DNA of 64,000 bases from Enterococcus_G camelliae (GCF_042685105.1 NZ_JBHUMO010000039.1:1-64000); one strand, 5' to 3'. Shown: positions 7,975-16,925, numbered from the stretch's first letter. Program-made: numbers and translations. The notes: a model not told the origin generated them from the letters alone.

Positions 7975-9606
7975 TTAAGAGACCGTTGGGGTGTCGGACT
8001 GATAAAGACTATGCAAAGCATGTGCCACCGTTTTGTGTTGTTGACTTTCTGTTTGGTCCCACAGGTGATGCATATAATGCGCAACATCTGGTTGTAAGGA
8101 GGTGTAAATAATCGACGTTCCGTTCATAGAAGCTTGTCGCTGAAATTCATCAAAGACAGCAAGCGCAGTGACATCAATATGGGGAACTCCCCGCATCGAA
8201 AAAATCACGCCTTCGTGTTCGGTAAGTTGGTGTAGTGTTTGTTTCAATTTTTCTGCGGACATGAAAAAGAGTGGCCCGCTGATATAGACGACTGTCCAAT
8301 TTGTTAATTTTTCATTTTCGGGAAGGTTCATTCGTTCCCAATCAATTCGTTCCAAAGAAATGGTGATGGCGGCACTTTTAATTAAGAAAAAGATACTTCC
8401 GCCGATAATGCCAATCACAATCGCGATACTCAAATCAAAAATAACGGTAGAAACCATTGTTAAAAAGAATAGCGTAAGAGAGACCCAGTAATGTTTGGTA
8501 AAAAATTCTTTGATGGTTAACCATTCATTCATTCGCCATGCGGTGACAATCAAGACACCAGCTAAGGCAGGCATTGGAATTTGAGACATGACTGGAGCTA
8601 AAATCATCATTGATAGAAAGAGAACTAAGGCATGAATCATGCCAGCTAGTCTGGTTTGAGCACCTGATTTGATAGCAACACTGGTTCGGGCGATGGCCGC
8701 TGTTGCAGGAATCCCTCCGAAAAAAGGGATAATTAGATTGCCGATACCTTGAGCGATAAGCTCCTGATTGCTGTCTAATGATTTGTTGGCCATTCTTCCT
8801 GCAGAGGCTCCGCACAGTAAGCTTTCTACCATTCCAAGTAAGGCAATGCTAATTGCAGGGACGGCAACAGCTTGTAAAGAGGCAATTGATAGTTGATTGA
8901 CAGCTAAACGATGGTCACTGATTAGCGTTGTTGGGATGGTACCAACTGTCCCCACTGGTAAATGGAACAATAGCATGCAGATAGTAGCAATAATAATGAC
9001 AAATAGCGAGCTAGGTAATAGTGCAGCCAACCTTTTCGGATACAATAGCATCACAAGAATGACGATGCCCCCCATTGTAACGGCGGTCCAATTAATAGCA
9101 AAGCCAAGTGTAGTATAGCTGTGAAGTTTTTCTAGTGCATTGGCTCCTTTCGAGTGAGTGCCAAAAAGATTATCGATTTGGCCAAGAGCAATGATAATCG
9201 CAATGCCAGATGTGAATCCGGTAATAACGGGAGCTGGAATAAAGGAAGTCAACATTCCGAGTTTGAAGATTCCAGCAAAAAGTAAAAAAATACCTGCTAA
9301 AAAGGTTGCAAGTAAGACCCCTTGAATGCCTTGAGTTGCGGAGATTGACATTAATATTGCTGCCATCGCTCCCGTGGGCCCCGAAATTTGATAGAATCCA
9401 CCTGATAACCCACCAATAATCAATCCGGCTATTATGGCTGTAATTAAACCTGCTGAGGCATCCACACCACTTGATACACCAAACGCAATGGCAAGAGGTA
9501 GGGCCACCGCTGCTACCGTTAGACCAGATAGCAGATCTTTAAAAAATTTTTCGCGATTGTAAGACTGAAATTCTGATTTTAATAGTTGGAAATAAGATGA
9601 ATGCAC
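7975..9606 (-). CDS. SulP-family inorganic anion transporter with STAS domain
   Basis: A 543-residue transporter of the SLC26/SulP family, which carries sulfate, bicarbonate or dicarboxylates across the membrane. Ten to twelve hydrophobic segments run from residue 25 to about 420, including the QISGPTGAMAAIL stretch typical of the family. A cytoplasmic STAS domain follows (about 435-535). The start is GTG, chosen because AGAGGAG lies eight bases upstream. The gene is single, with its own terminator. The substrate cannot be told from the sequence; no cysteine or carbonic anhydrase gene is adjacent. Confidence 0.9.
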   Translation of the reverse strand: MHSSYFQLLKSEFQSYNREKFFKDLLSGLTVAAVALPLAIAFGVSSGVDASAGLITAIIAGLIIGGLSGGFYQISGPTGAMAAILMSISATQGIQGVLLATFLAGIFLLFAGIFKLGMLTSFIPAPVITGFTSGIAIIIALGQIDNLFGTHSKGANALEKLHSYTTLGFAINWTAVTMGGIVILVMLLYPKRLAALLPSSLFVIIIATICMLLFHLPVGTVGTIPTTLISDHRLAVNQLSIASLQAVAVPAISIALLGMVESLLCGASAGRMANKSLDSNQELIAQGIGNLIIPFFGGIPATAAIARTSVAIKSGAQTRLAGMIHALVLFLSMMILAPVMSQIPMPALAGVLIVTAWRMNEWLTIKEFFTKHYWVSLTLFFLTMVSTVIFDLSIAIVIGIIGGSIFFLIKSAAITISLERIDWERMNLPENEKLTNWTVVYISGPLFFMSAEKLKQTLHQLTEHEGVIFSMRGVPHIDVTALAVFDEFQRQASMNGTSIIYTSLQPDVAHYMHHLWDQTESQQHKTVAHALHSLYQSDTPTVS

Positions 9607-9678
9607 ACTAAGACTCCTCTGTAATTAAATTTGACAAAATCAACTATAGCATAGTTTTTTGTTCAAGTGAATGAGTGA

Positions 9679-10137
9679 TCAAGTGTGAAAGAGTTTTAAA
9701 AAAGTTTTAAGGTCATTTGGTTTTAGCACTTTTCCTTTGCTTGGGTGAATTTGATTTGTTTTTTTAGTTGCCTTACAATCCTCAATTAAAATGTAGTTAG
9801 GTTGAAATTGCCAGTTTGGAATGAATTCGTATCGAATCGATCTGTTCAATGTGCGTTCGGCTATTTTGACCATCTCAAGACATGTTTTGAGTTCGTCGCA
9901 TGGTAGATGACAGATTTGACCATAAGTACCTTGCGTATTGCTCAGTAATGCCAATGCTTGATTAGTATCAGGTGTCCAAATCAAAGTTCGTAGCCGCATC
10001 TTTACTGCGGTGACAACTTGATTCGTTTCCTGCATTCTTTGAAGATTACGACCAACCAAACGGATTTCTTTTGTGTAGATTTTAAAGAGTTCGTTAGCGT
10101 GTTCCTGGCCAATTCATCCAGTACTATCTAAAATGTC
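9679..10137 (-). pseudogene. Remnant of an NAD-dependent epimerase/dehydratase
   Basis: The minus strand reads like the C-terminal half of an SDR-type epimerase: TLIWTPDTNQALALL, then YGQICHLPCDE, then FIPNWQ. Upstream, in the same frame, comes an in-frame stop (after KDILDSTG, then IGQEHANELF), and the Rossmann N-terminal half is missing. The last 35 codons no longer resemble the family. It sits beside fragments of other genes and is best read as a decayed relic. Confidence 0.55.
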
Positions 10138-10290
10138 TTTGCTTTATCAAACGGAATGGATGGCAAATTTTTTGACGGCGTAGACCCATGGATTCGTCAT
10201 GACAATGTGGCAATCATCAATTGTACAGATGGCATGCGACCAGTTGTTTTCAAAATTGAACGAACAGATGAAGATGTGACGGAGCAATGA
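10132..10290 (+). pseudogene. Short unidentified coding fragment
   Basis: The plus strand is open for about 50 codons (possible ATG at 10156; contains FFDGVDPWIRHDNVAIIN) and ends at a TGA at 10290. The frame is closed by a TAA just upstream, where it meets the epimerase remnant. The composition looks protein-like, but no family is recognised and no ribosome site precedes it. It is most likely the 3' end of a deleted gene. Confidence 0.3.
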
Positions 10291-10314
10291 GGAGAATAAA
10301 AAATCTTCATAGAT

Positions 10315-10443
10315 AAAAAAGACGACCGCTCTGACAAATGAAAAATGAGGATGATTCACGGGGACAAACTACTTTCAGTGGTTTCGATGAATCAAGCATA
10401 AACTGTCCAGCCCATTTTTCAGTTTGTCAGAGCGGTCTTTTTT
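10315..10443. repeat. Widely spaced inverted repeat, possible terminator or MITE-like scar
   Basis: The left arm (10315-10347) contains GACCGCTCTGACAAA-like sequence followed by TGAAAAATG. The right arm (10413-10443) is its inverse, differing by small indels, and ends in six T. The arms are about 30 bases and enclose about 65 bases. It ends close to the alkA promoter region. Confidence 0.55.
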
Positions 10444-10521
10444 GCATTTAAAAAGCCAGATAGTGATATTTTTTTAAAGAGATTATCTGATAGAATAACT
10501 ATGTAAGGAGGGATGACAACC

Positions 10522-11421
10522 GTGAAGCATACAGTAGTTTTAGCCGTACCTCCCATTTTTTCTTGGACAGCTATTTTGGGTTATTTATCCCGAGAAGAGA
10601 ATGAAGTGATGTATCGTGTAACAAATGATACAATTCGACGTGCATTTGAAGTAGAATCTGACATTTATCTCTGTGATATTACGTATTGTTCTGAACAAGG
10701 GGCAATAGAGATTGACCTTCTTAATCAGCCAGGTTGGACTGAAGAGAGTCAACAATTTATCGAAAGGTTTGTCAATGATTGGTTTGATTTAGGAACGGAT
10801 TTATCGCCGTTTTATCAGATGGCTTCAGCAGATCCGCTGTTAAATGAGTTGGTCATTAAATTTACAGAGTTACGTTTGGTTGGCATGCCAGATTTTTACG
10901 AAGCGATTACTTGGGGGATTTTGGGTCAACAAATTAACTTAGGATATGCGTATACACTTAAACGAAGGTTCACTGAAAAGTATGGAAGAAGTGTTCAATA
11001 TGAAGGAGAAGTGTACTGGGTGTACCCTCAGCCCGAACGAGTCGCCAGCGAGCCAAGTGAAGCGTTGTTAGATTTACGATTAACGGTCAAAAAGGCTGAA
11101 TATCTTGTAGATATCTCAAAGCGAATAGCAAAAGGACAACTATCAAAAACAGCATTAAGCCAATTTGATAGTACCAAATCGGCTGAAAAGGCTATGACCA
11201 AAATAAGAGGAATTGGTCCATGGACCGCACATTATGTGTTAATGCGATGTTTACGAAAAGGGGATGCCTTTCCAGTTGCGGATGTAGGTCTTCTCAATGG
11301 AATAAAAAAATTACAGCAACTTGACGAAAAACCTAATAGGCATCAAATGGAGCAATTCAGGCATCAATGGGGAACCTGGTGTAGTTATGCAACATTTTAT
11401 ATATGGAGAATCTTATATTAA
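10522..11421 (+). CDS. alkA: DNA-3-methyladenine glycosylase II (AlkA-like)
   Basis: A 299-residue base-excision glycosylase that removes alkylated purines. The HhH-GPD core is clear: WGILGQQINL, the hairpin IRGIGPWTAHYVL near residue 228, and the catalytic Asp in FPVADVGL near residue 253. The GTG at 10522 is preferred because AAGGAGGG lies nine bases before it; the in-frame ATG at 10513 touches the ribosome site. It opens an alkylation-repair operon with ogt and an adaA-like gene 18 and 21 bases apart. The N-terminal domain matches the AlkA-type beta domain only loosely. Confidence 0.88.
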   Translation: MKHTVVLAVPPIFSWTAILGYLSREENEVMYRVTNDTIRRAFEVESDIYLCDITYCSEQGAIEIDLLNQPGWTEESQQFIERFVNDWFDLGTDLSPFYQMASADPLLNELVIKFTELRLVGMPDFYEAITWGILGQQINLGYAYTLKRRFTEKYGRSVQYEGEVYWVYPQPERVASEPSEALLDLRLTVKKAEYLVDISKRIAKGQLSKTALSQFDSTKSAEKAMTKIRGIGPWTAHYVLMRCLRKGDAFPVADVGLLNGIKKLQQLDEKPNRHQMEQFRHQWGTWCSYATFYIWRILY

Positions 11422-11439
11422 TTAAAGGGGTGTATCAAT

Positions 11440-11967
11440 ATGTTATACAAAGGAAGTTACCAATCACCATTAGGAAAAATTGAATTATTAAGTGATGATC
11501 AAGCAATCGTCGGTTTATGGTTTGAAAATCAAAAATATTATGGTTCGGATTACGATTTAGCCGATGTAATCGTTGAAGACAATGCTGCCATTATCGCAGC
11601 AAAAGCATGGTTAGATGATTATTTTCTTGGGGAAAAGCCAGACTTAGCAACCTTGCATTTGAAACCACATGTGACAGAATTTCGTAAAAAAGTTTTGGAA
11701 GTTTTAGAAGGTGTTCCATATGGAAAAACAATCACTTATAAAGAAATTGCGGATAAACTAAATGCGCAATTTCCAGAAAAGAAAACATCTGCCCGTGCAG
11801 TTGGCGGAGCTGTTGGACATAATCCAATTTCCATCTTTATCCCATGTCATCGGGTTGTGGGAAGTGATGGGTCACTGACTGGTTATGCTGGAGGAATTGA
11901 TCGTAAAATAGAGCTTCTGACTCTTGAAGGATTAAAAAAAGAAAACCTTCAACAGCTACACATCTAA
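11440..11967 (+). CDS. ogt: Methylated-DNA--protein-cysteine methyltransferase
   Basis: A 175-residue suicide enzyme that takes the methyl group from O6-methylguanine onto C136 in the motif IPCHRVVGSDG. The helix-turn-helix and Asn hinge region GKTITYKEIADKL and SARAVGGAVGHNP precede it. The ribosome site AAAGGGG precedes the ATG. Length and motif order are typical of the Ogt type without an Ada N-terminal domain; that domain is encoded by the next gene. Confidence 0.95.
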   Translation: MLYKGSYQSPLGKIELLSDDQAIVGLWFENQKYYGSDYDLADVIVEDNAAIIAAKAWLDDYFLGEKPDLATLHLKPHVTEFRKKVLEVLEGVPYGKTITYKEIADKLNAQFPEKKTSARAVGGAVGHNPISIFIPCHRVVGSDGSLTGYAGGIDRKIELLTLEGLKKENLQQLHI

Positions 11968-11988
11968 ACAACAGGGGAGGTGAACCAA

Positions 11989-12543
11989 ATGATTACAGAT
12001 GAAGAATGGCAAGCCATTAAAACAAATGATGCTACCTATGATTCAAAATTTCGTTATGCGGTTAAAACAACCAAAATCTTTTGTCGACCGTCCTGTCATT
12101 CACGATTGCCTAAAAGAGAAAATGTCGAAGTGTTTTATCATTTGGATGACCCTATAAATCATGGTTACCGGCCATGCAAACGATGTCGGCCAACGGATGC
12201 GTTTGTTTCAAATGAAGAATGGACGCAAGAAATTGAGACGATTTTGCAAAACAATTATCAACAAAACTTGACGTTAGAGGAATTGGCGTATCTTTCACAT
12301 GGGTCCGAATCACATTTGCGTCATGTTTTTAAAAAAGTAACCAACAAAACGCCACAACAACGATTAACGGAAATTCGTTTGGATGTTGCGAAACATATGT
12401 TAGTAACGACGGATAAACCAGTCGAAAAAATTGCTATGGAGGTTGGGTTAGCCAATGTCTCCTATTTTATCCAAAGATTCAAACACTCATTCCACGAATC
12501 GCCGAAGCAATATCGAAAACAACACCAAAAAACTGGATGTTGA
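11989..12543 (+). CDS. adaA: Ada-type methylphosphotriester sensor and AraC-type activator
   Basis: A 184-residue regulator. The N-terminal zinc domain has C32, C36, C63 and C66 (FCRPSCHSR and PCKRCRP). C32 matches the methyl acceptor of Ada, so methyl phosphotriesters in DNA should switch the protein on. The C-terminal AraC helix-turn-helix pair runs from about residue 88 to the end (KTPQQRLTEIRLDVA, ESPKQYRK). The ATG at 11989 follows AGGGGAGG at 8 bases. It probably activates its own operon (alkA-ogt-adaA), the organisation known for Bacillus adaptive-response genes. Confidence 0.93.
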   Translation: MITDEEWQAIKTNDATYDSKFRYAVKTTKIFCRPSCHSRLPKRENVEVFYHLDDPINHGYRPCKRCRPTDAFVSNEEWTQEIETILQNNYQQNLTLEELAYLSHGSESHLRHVFKKVTNKTPQQRLTEIRLDVAKHMLVTTDKPVEKIAMEVGLANVSYFIQRFKHSFHESPKQYRKQHQKTGC

Positions 12544-12889
12544 AAAACTATATCAGACAATGTTAGCTGCTATGGGGCCTCAAGGTTGGTGGCCAGGGGA
12601 GAGCAAACCTGAGATTATACTTGGCGCAATTTTGGTGCAGAATACAAATTGGCTGAATGTGACAAAGTCATTAGAGAATTTGAAAACCGCAACCAATTTT
12701 ATTCCTGAGGCCATTTGTCAGTTGCAACGAGAAGAGTTGGAAACCCTGATTCGTCCGAGTGGATTCTATAAAAACAAAGCACGAGCAATTGAAACGGTCT
12801 TTCACTGGTTTGATCAGCAAGCATGGGATTACGAAAAAATAAAGCAAAAATACGGACGGCACCTGCGAAGTCAGTTATTGATTTCATGA
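12455..12889 (+). pseudogene. Endonuclease III-like HhH-GPD protein, truncated
   Basis: The frame begins inside adaA (ATG 12455, GGAGG upstream) and encodes a normal N-terminal half of an endonuclease III-related glycosylase: LGAILVQNTNWLNV, then LIRPSGFYKNKARAI. At HLRSQLL the frame runs into foreign sequence and stops at 12889, just before the expected SLPGIG hairpin, the catalytic Asp and any Fe-S cluster. It is therefore almost surely inactive. Its position suggests it was the fourth gene of the alkylation-repair operon before a deletion. Confidence 0.7.
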
Positions 12890-13230
12890 CATAGTTTCAC
12901 TGCTGTAGCGCTTGCCACAAGCTCATGGTGAATAGCTTGGTAAATATCACTTAAACCTAATTGTTCTTTAGGCGTAACAATTCCGCCACTCAAGAAAGGA
13001 GCATGGGTGATGGAGTTGATTTCATTAAAGGTCAGCCAGTATTTTACTTTATGGCGGTATCGTTTAAAGACTGTTTCAACATAATGACTGAAAAAAACAA
13101 TCATTTTTCGGCTTCGCCAACCATCGTATGTTCTTGCAAGATGCAAAGGCGTTTCGTAGTGCGAAAGCGTAACTAGTGGTTCAATACCATACTTTGCACA
13201 TTCATCAAAGACACGATAGTATTTGTGTAA
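12881..13230 (-). pseudogene. Internal fragment of a GH1 6-phospho-beta-glucosidase
   Basis: The minus strand encodes about 115 residues from the middle of a family 1 glycoside hydrolase: YGIEPLVTLSHYETP, YDGWRSRK, then YWLTFNEIN, which contains the acid/base Glu. Neither the N-terminus nor the nucleophile half is present. Both ends are abrupt joins to other gene fragments on the opposite strand. Confidence 0.75.
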
Positions 13231-13508
13231 GCGACAAGTGGACGCAAGAATTAGTGACTGTCCAACAGGTTGCTCAAGAGAACGAAGGTATTTTACTAGC
13301 AACAGAGACGGTTCCAAGCTATCCAGTTGCATCCTATTTGAAATTTATTAGACGGTTAGAATTAAACAGTATAGATTATCTAATCATTATTGCACCAAGC
13401 GAAGTTTGGGTTCCTTTGCAGTTATATTTGATAACGCAAAGGGGATTGGATCGTCAAAAAATTGTTATTTGTTCCAAAGATCAACCGGAACAAGTGGAGC
13501 CGATTTAG
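13231..13508 (+). pseudogene. 3' fragment of an unidentified gene
   Basis: From about 13231 the plus strand is open to a TAG at 13508 (contains NEGILLATETVPSYPVASY and SIDYLIIIAPSEVW). No start or ribosome site belongs to it. It looks like the C-terminus of a real protein of alpha/beta type, but the family is not recognised. A terminator follows at 13566. Confidence 0.4.
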
Positions 13509-13565
13509 CGCCACTATGAGTGACCGAGGCATTCTGATGTACTAGGTTGCATGCAAATGAATAAT

Positions 13566-13613
13566 AAAGTGGGGAGCCTGTTCAATTTTTTGAAAGGGTT
13601 CCTCACTTTTTTT
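13566..13613 (+). terminator. Rho-independent terminator
   Basis: AAAGTGGGGAGCC pairs with GGTTCCTCACTTT around a T-rich loop and a run of seven T ends the 3' arm. Confidence 0.8.
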
Positions 13614-13709
13614 GAATATAAGAATAATTCACAAATTTGTACGAGCACAAACGTACATTCTTGCATTACCATCCAATGCTTCGTATACTTTTCAGTAGGA
13701 GGCGATAGT

Positions 13710-14489
13710 ATGTCAGAATATCAAGTACCACGTGTTTGGAAATGGGACGGTGAAGCCAAAAGAAGTGGCAATCAACCAACAGCAGGAAGCCGTTTTGAGC
13801 AACAATTACCAGTGGGGCAAGCACCCTTACAAGTGTATTCTTTAGGAACACCAAATGGCGTAAAGATAACCATTTTATTAGAAGAATTAAAAGAAGCAGG
13901 TGTTACAGATGCAACTTATGATCTGTACAAAGTGAATATCGGTGCGGGGGATCAATTTGGCAGTGACTTCGTTAAAATTAACCCGAATTCAAAAATTCCC
14001 GCTGTGATGGATTACGCTGGAGAAAAACCGATTCGTATATTTGAATCTGCTTCTATTTTGGTTTATCTAGCTGAAAAATTTGGCGCTTTTTTACCTAAGG
14101 AGTTAGCTGAAAAAACAGAAGTCATGAATTGGTTGTTCTGGCAAACGGGAGCAGCGCCATTTGTTGGTGGCGGGTTTGGTCACTTTTTCCACTATGCGCC
14201 AACCAAGTTAGAGTATCCAATTGATCGCTATACGATGGAAACCAAACGTCAATTGGATGTGTTAGATCAACAGTTGGCTGCAAATGACTATGTAGCAGGG
14301 GCGGAGTATACAATTGCTGATATTGCTATTTGGTCTTGGTATGGTCAATTGGTTATGGATCGTTTGTATGAAGGAGCAGCTGAATTTTTAGCGGTGGAAA
14401 GTTATCCTCATGTCATCGCTTGGGCGGAAAGAATTGCTTTGCGTCCTGGTGTGAAACGCGGCTTAGCTGTGGAATATCGCGAAATTTAA
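13710..14489 (+). CDS. yghU: YghU-like glutathione-dependent disulfide oxidoreductase
   Basis: A 259-residue glutathione-S-transferase-fold protein of the Nu class. An N-terminal extension (VPRVWKWD) leads into a thioredoxin-like domain with LGTPNGVKITILLEEL and NPNSKIPAVMD. A helical C-terminal domain follows, with WLFWQTGAAPFVGGGFGHF. The ATG at 13710 follows AGGAGG at seven bases; the frame is open further upstream, but that part shows no family similarity. It probably reduces disulfides or peroxides with glutathione. It is monocistronic. Confidence 0.9.
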   Translation: MSEYQVPRVWKWDGEAKRSGNQPTAGSRFEQQLPVGQAPLQVYSLGTPNGVKITILLEELKEAGVTDATYDLYKVNIGAGDQFGSDFVKINPNSKIPAVMDYAGEKPIRIFESASILVYLAEKFGAFLPKELAEKTEVMNWLFWQTGAAPFVGGGFGHFFHYAPTKLEYPIDRYTMETKRQLDVLDQQLAANDYVAGAEYTIADIAIWSWYGQLVMDRLYEGAAEFLAVESYPHVIAWAERIALRPGVKRGLAVEYREI

Positions 14490-14547
14490 TAATTTTTGGC
14501 CATTGATTTAATGTATAATAACCTTTTGAAGAGTGGAGGAGACATCA

Positions 14548-15141
14548 TTGGCAAAATTTTACGCAGTCAAAATGGGAAGACAACCAGGAATTTATCTTAC
14601 TTGGTCTGAGGCAGAAAAACAGGTTAAAGGTTTTCCAAATGCAAAGTTTAAATCTTTTTCTACGAAAGAAGCGGCAGAGCACTTTTTATCAGGGGTACCT
14701 GAGCAATCGGGCCTAGCATCGGATAATGGACTTGTTGCTTATGTAGATGGTTCATTCAATCGTCAGAAGGGGCAGTACGGCTCTGGAATTGTTTTGTTAA
14801 GAGAGAATAAAGTTGTTGAGACCCTTTTGATTACTGGCAATGATTCAACGTATATTGATAGTTTCCAAATTGCTGGTGAAGTGTTTGGCTGCATTGAGGC
14901 AATCAAGTGGGCCCATACCCATGAAGAATCCCAACTTACCATCTACTATGACTATCAAGGAATTGAATCATGGGCATTGGGAGAGTGGCAAGCCAATAAA
15001 CCCATTTCCAAAACTTATGTCGAGCAGTTCCGAGCATTGCGTGCGACAATTGATGTACGGTTTAAAAAGGTTAAAGCTCACACAGGGGATACGTATAATG
15101 AAATGGCCGATCAATTAGCAAAAGCAGCAGCAAATCAGTAA
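14548..15141 (+). CDS. rnhA: Ribonuclease HI with N-terminal hybrid-binding domain
   Basis: A 197-residue enzyme that cuts the RNA strand of RNA:DNA hybrids. The first 48 residues form the caulimovirus VI-type hybrid-binding domain (YAVKMGRQPGIYLTW). The catalytic domain shows D67 (YVDGSF), E117, D135 (YYDYQG) and D188 (EMADQLAK). The start is TTG, supported by GGAGGAG six bases upstream; no ATG fits the domain. A near-consensus TATAAT lies at 14514. A strong terminator follows. Confidence 0.93.
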   Translation: MAKFYAVKMGRQPGIYLTWSEAEKQVKGFPNAKFKSFSTKEAAEHFLSGVPEQSGLASDNGLVAYVDGSFNRQKGQYGSGIVLLRENKVVETLLITGNDSTYIDSFQIAGEVFGCIEAIKWAHTHEESQLTIYYDYQGIESWALGEWQANKPISKTYVEQFRALRATIDVRFKKVKAHTGDTYNEMADQLAKAAANQ

Positions 15142-15157
15142 TTTAGCAAAAAAATAG

Positions 15158-15209
15158 AAACAGTAAGCGAATACCGATAAGGCATATCGGATACGTTTAC
15201 TGTTTTTTT
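15158..15209 (+). terminator. Terminator of rnhA
   Basis: AAACAGTAAGCG plus CCGATA pairs with TATCGG plus CGTTTACTGTTT, followed by a T-run. Confidence 0.9.
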
Positions 15210-15422
15210 ATTTATACAAAAAAAGAGGTAGTTGGATAATACAACGAAAATGAGAATCTTCTCTTTTCCCTGTAACATCATGTAATACTTAACATCAAAT
15301 TGTTATCTTAGCGCTATCTCGTTGTAACACCCATATGTTTTAATAAATTCCGTTGCTGAAACAATCAGCTATGGAGAAATGTCACAAAAGTTTTGAAAGA
15401 TAAAGGAGATATACATCGTTTT

Positions 15423-16022
15423 ATGAAAATCAAAAAAATTGCATTAATGGTAGGTATCACAGGAGTTACATTTTTAGGAATAGGGATGAAAGTGAGTGCC
15501 GATGAAGTAACGCATACTGTAAAATCTGGAGAAACGTTAAGTGGAATTTCTGCAAAATACTTTGGTGATTATACACGCTACGTGGAAATAGCTGAATCAA
15601 ATCATATTAAAAATGTTGATTTAATTTTTGTTGGTGATAAATTGAAAATTAATACGACAACTGGTGAAATTGTGGATGCAACTGCAGAAGAAGCAACAAC
15701 ACCAGCTACAGAAACAACAGAATCAACTACAACACAAGCGACAGATGGTTCGGTTGAATCAATCGTTCGTGCAGCCGCAAGTGCATATGGTTGGGGTTCA
15801 GGAGCAAACTGGGAAGCAATTAGTTTTATTATCCAACATGAATCTTCTTGGAATCCAAACGCTCAAAACCCAACATCAACAGCATATGGCTTATTCCAAA
15901 TGTTAGTTGAAACTAGTTCTGATCCAGCAGTCCAAGCTGCAAATGGTATGGCTTATATCGCCGGTCGCTACGGTACTCCTATAAATGCGATGGCATTCTG
16001 GCAAGCAAATAACTGGTATTAA
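15423..16022 (+). CDS. Secreted LysM protein with transglycosylase-like domain
   Basis: A 199-residue exported wall protein. The ATG at 15423 is chosen because it begins a typical signal peptide (KIKKIALMVGITGVTF, cleavage near residue 26); AAAGGAG lies rather far upstream. One LysM domain (about 30-75; SGETLSGISAKYFGD) binds peptidoglycan. A Thr/Glu/Gln-rich linker leads to an SLT-like lytic transglycosylase domain with the likely catalytic E140 in IQHESSWNP and AYGLFQM. It probably cleaves or remodels glycan strands outside the cell. A tandem TGTAAC/TGTAAT pair upstream (15271-15286) recalls WalR sites, but its spacing is one base short. Confidence 0.9.
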   Translation: MKIKKIALMVGITGVTFLGIGMKVSADEVTHTVKSGETLSGISAKYFGDYTRYVEIAESNHIKNVDLIFVGDKLKINTTTGEIVDATAEEATTPATETTESTTTQATDGSVESIVRAAASAYGWGSGANWEAISFIIQHESSWNPNAQNPTSTAYGLFQMLVETSSDPAVQAANGMAYIAGRYGTPINAMAFWQANNWY

Positions 16023-16048
16023 GCCTTAATGGCCACGCAGTAAACAAT

Positions 16049-16108
16049 AAAACGCTGAACAACTACAAATGATTGCAAGTCCATCATTTAGTTGTTCAGC
16101 GTTTTTTT
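16049..16108 (+). terminator. Terminator of the LysM gene
   Basis: AAAACGCTGAACAACTA and its inverse form a long stem (with inner AAATGAT/ATCATTT) that ends in seven T. Confidence 0.92.
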
Positions 16109-16178
16109 ATTCGAGAGTTGCTAGCTATATTGTTTGCGCTCGGATATACTAAAAGAAAATTGTCTAGAAGGAGAAAAC

Positions 16179-16880
16179 ATGAACTATACGTTACTGGGAG
16201 ATACTGATTCTCCAATATTACAGATTCAGTTAAAAACGGGTGAATCGATTCAACTTGAACGAGGAGCCATGGCTTACCATTCGGGTGTAGAGTTGACTGG
16301 AAAGTTAAATGCAAGTAAATCTGGTTTGGGCGGACTGATGCATGCGATTGGTCGATCGATGACAAGTGGTGAGAGCATGTTTATCAGTAGTGCCACAGGA
16401 CTAACTGAAGATAGTTTTATAGGTATCGCACCCGGGAAACCCGGAAAAATCCATCCACTTCAAGTATCGGATGCGAATAAATACTGCTTAAATACCGGCG
16501 CATTTCTTGCTTGTGATTCGCAAGTGACATATAAGATGGTTAGACAAAATATAAGTGGGGCATTTTTTGGTGGAACGGGCGGATTATTTGTTATGGAGAC
16601 CACGGGAGATGGAACTATCTTTGTCTCTGCATTTGGCGATCTCTTAGAATTGACGGTTTCACCAAATCAGGCTCTGACAATTGATAACGAACACGTTGTT
16701 GCATGGGACACCAATCTTACGTATGACATTCAAGTGGCGTCAGGCACATTTGGCTTTAAGACTGGCGAAGGATTAGTCAATGTTTTTCAAGGATCTGGCA
16801 AAGTCATCATTCAAACACGCAATCTACGTAATCTTGGCGAAGCATTAACGCCATTTTTGAGTACTGGAAGCGGAAATTAG
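16179..16880 (+). CDS. AIM24/TIGR00266-family protein
   Basis: A 233-residue, beta-rich protein of the AIM24 family. Recognisable features are QLERGAMAYHSGVELTGKL near the start, a glycine-rich FFGGTGGLFVMETTGDG stretch, and the repeated sandwich pattern. The ATG at 16179 follows AAGGAG; upstream in-frame codons lack similarity. The function of bacterial members is not established. It is monocistronic with a strong terminator. Confidence 0.85.
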   Translation: MNYTLLGDTDSPILQIQLKTGESIQLERGAMAYHSGVELTGKLNASKSGLGGLMHAIGRSMTSGESMFISSATGLTEDSFIGIAPGKPGKIHPLQVSDANKYCLNTGAFLACDSQVTYKMVRQNISGAFFGGTGGLFVMETTGDGTIFVSAFGDLLELTVSPNQALTIDNEHVVAWDTNLTYDIQVASGTFGFKTGEGLVNVFQGSGKVIIQTRNLRNLGEALTPFLSTGSGN

Positions 16881-16925
16881 CCAAACAGTTGTTTTTGGTT
16901 GCGAATGATTTATGGAAAAATGGAG

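Noticed and set aside
10147..10359. A 70-codon minus-strand open frame
   Set aside because: It lies opposite the plus-strand gene fragment and part of the inverted repeat, with unlikely composition (many Phe, Ile, His).
15271..15286. WalR box upstream of the LysM gene
   Set aside because: The half-sites TGTAAC and TGTAAT are separated by four bases, not five, and no clear -10 lies at a fitting distance; kept only as a remark in the findings.
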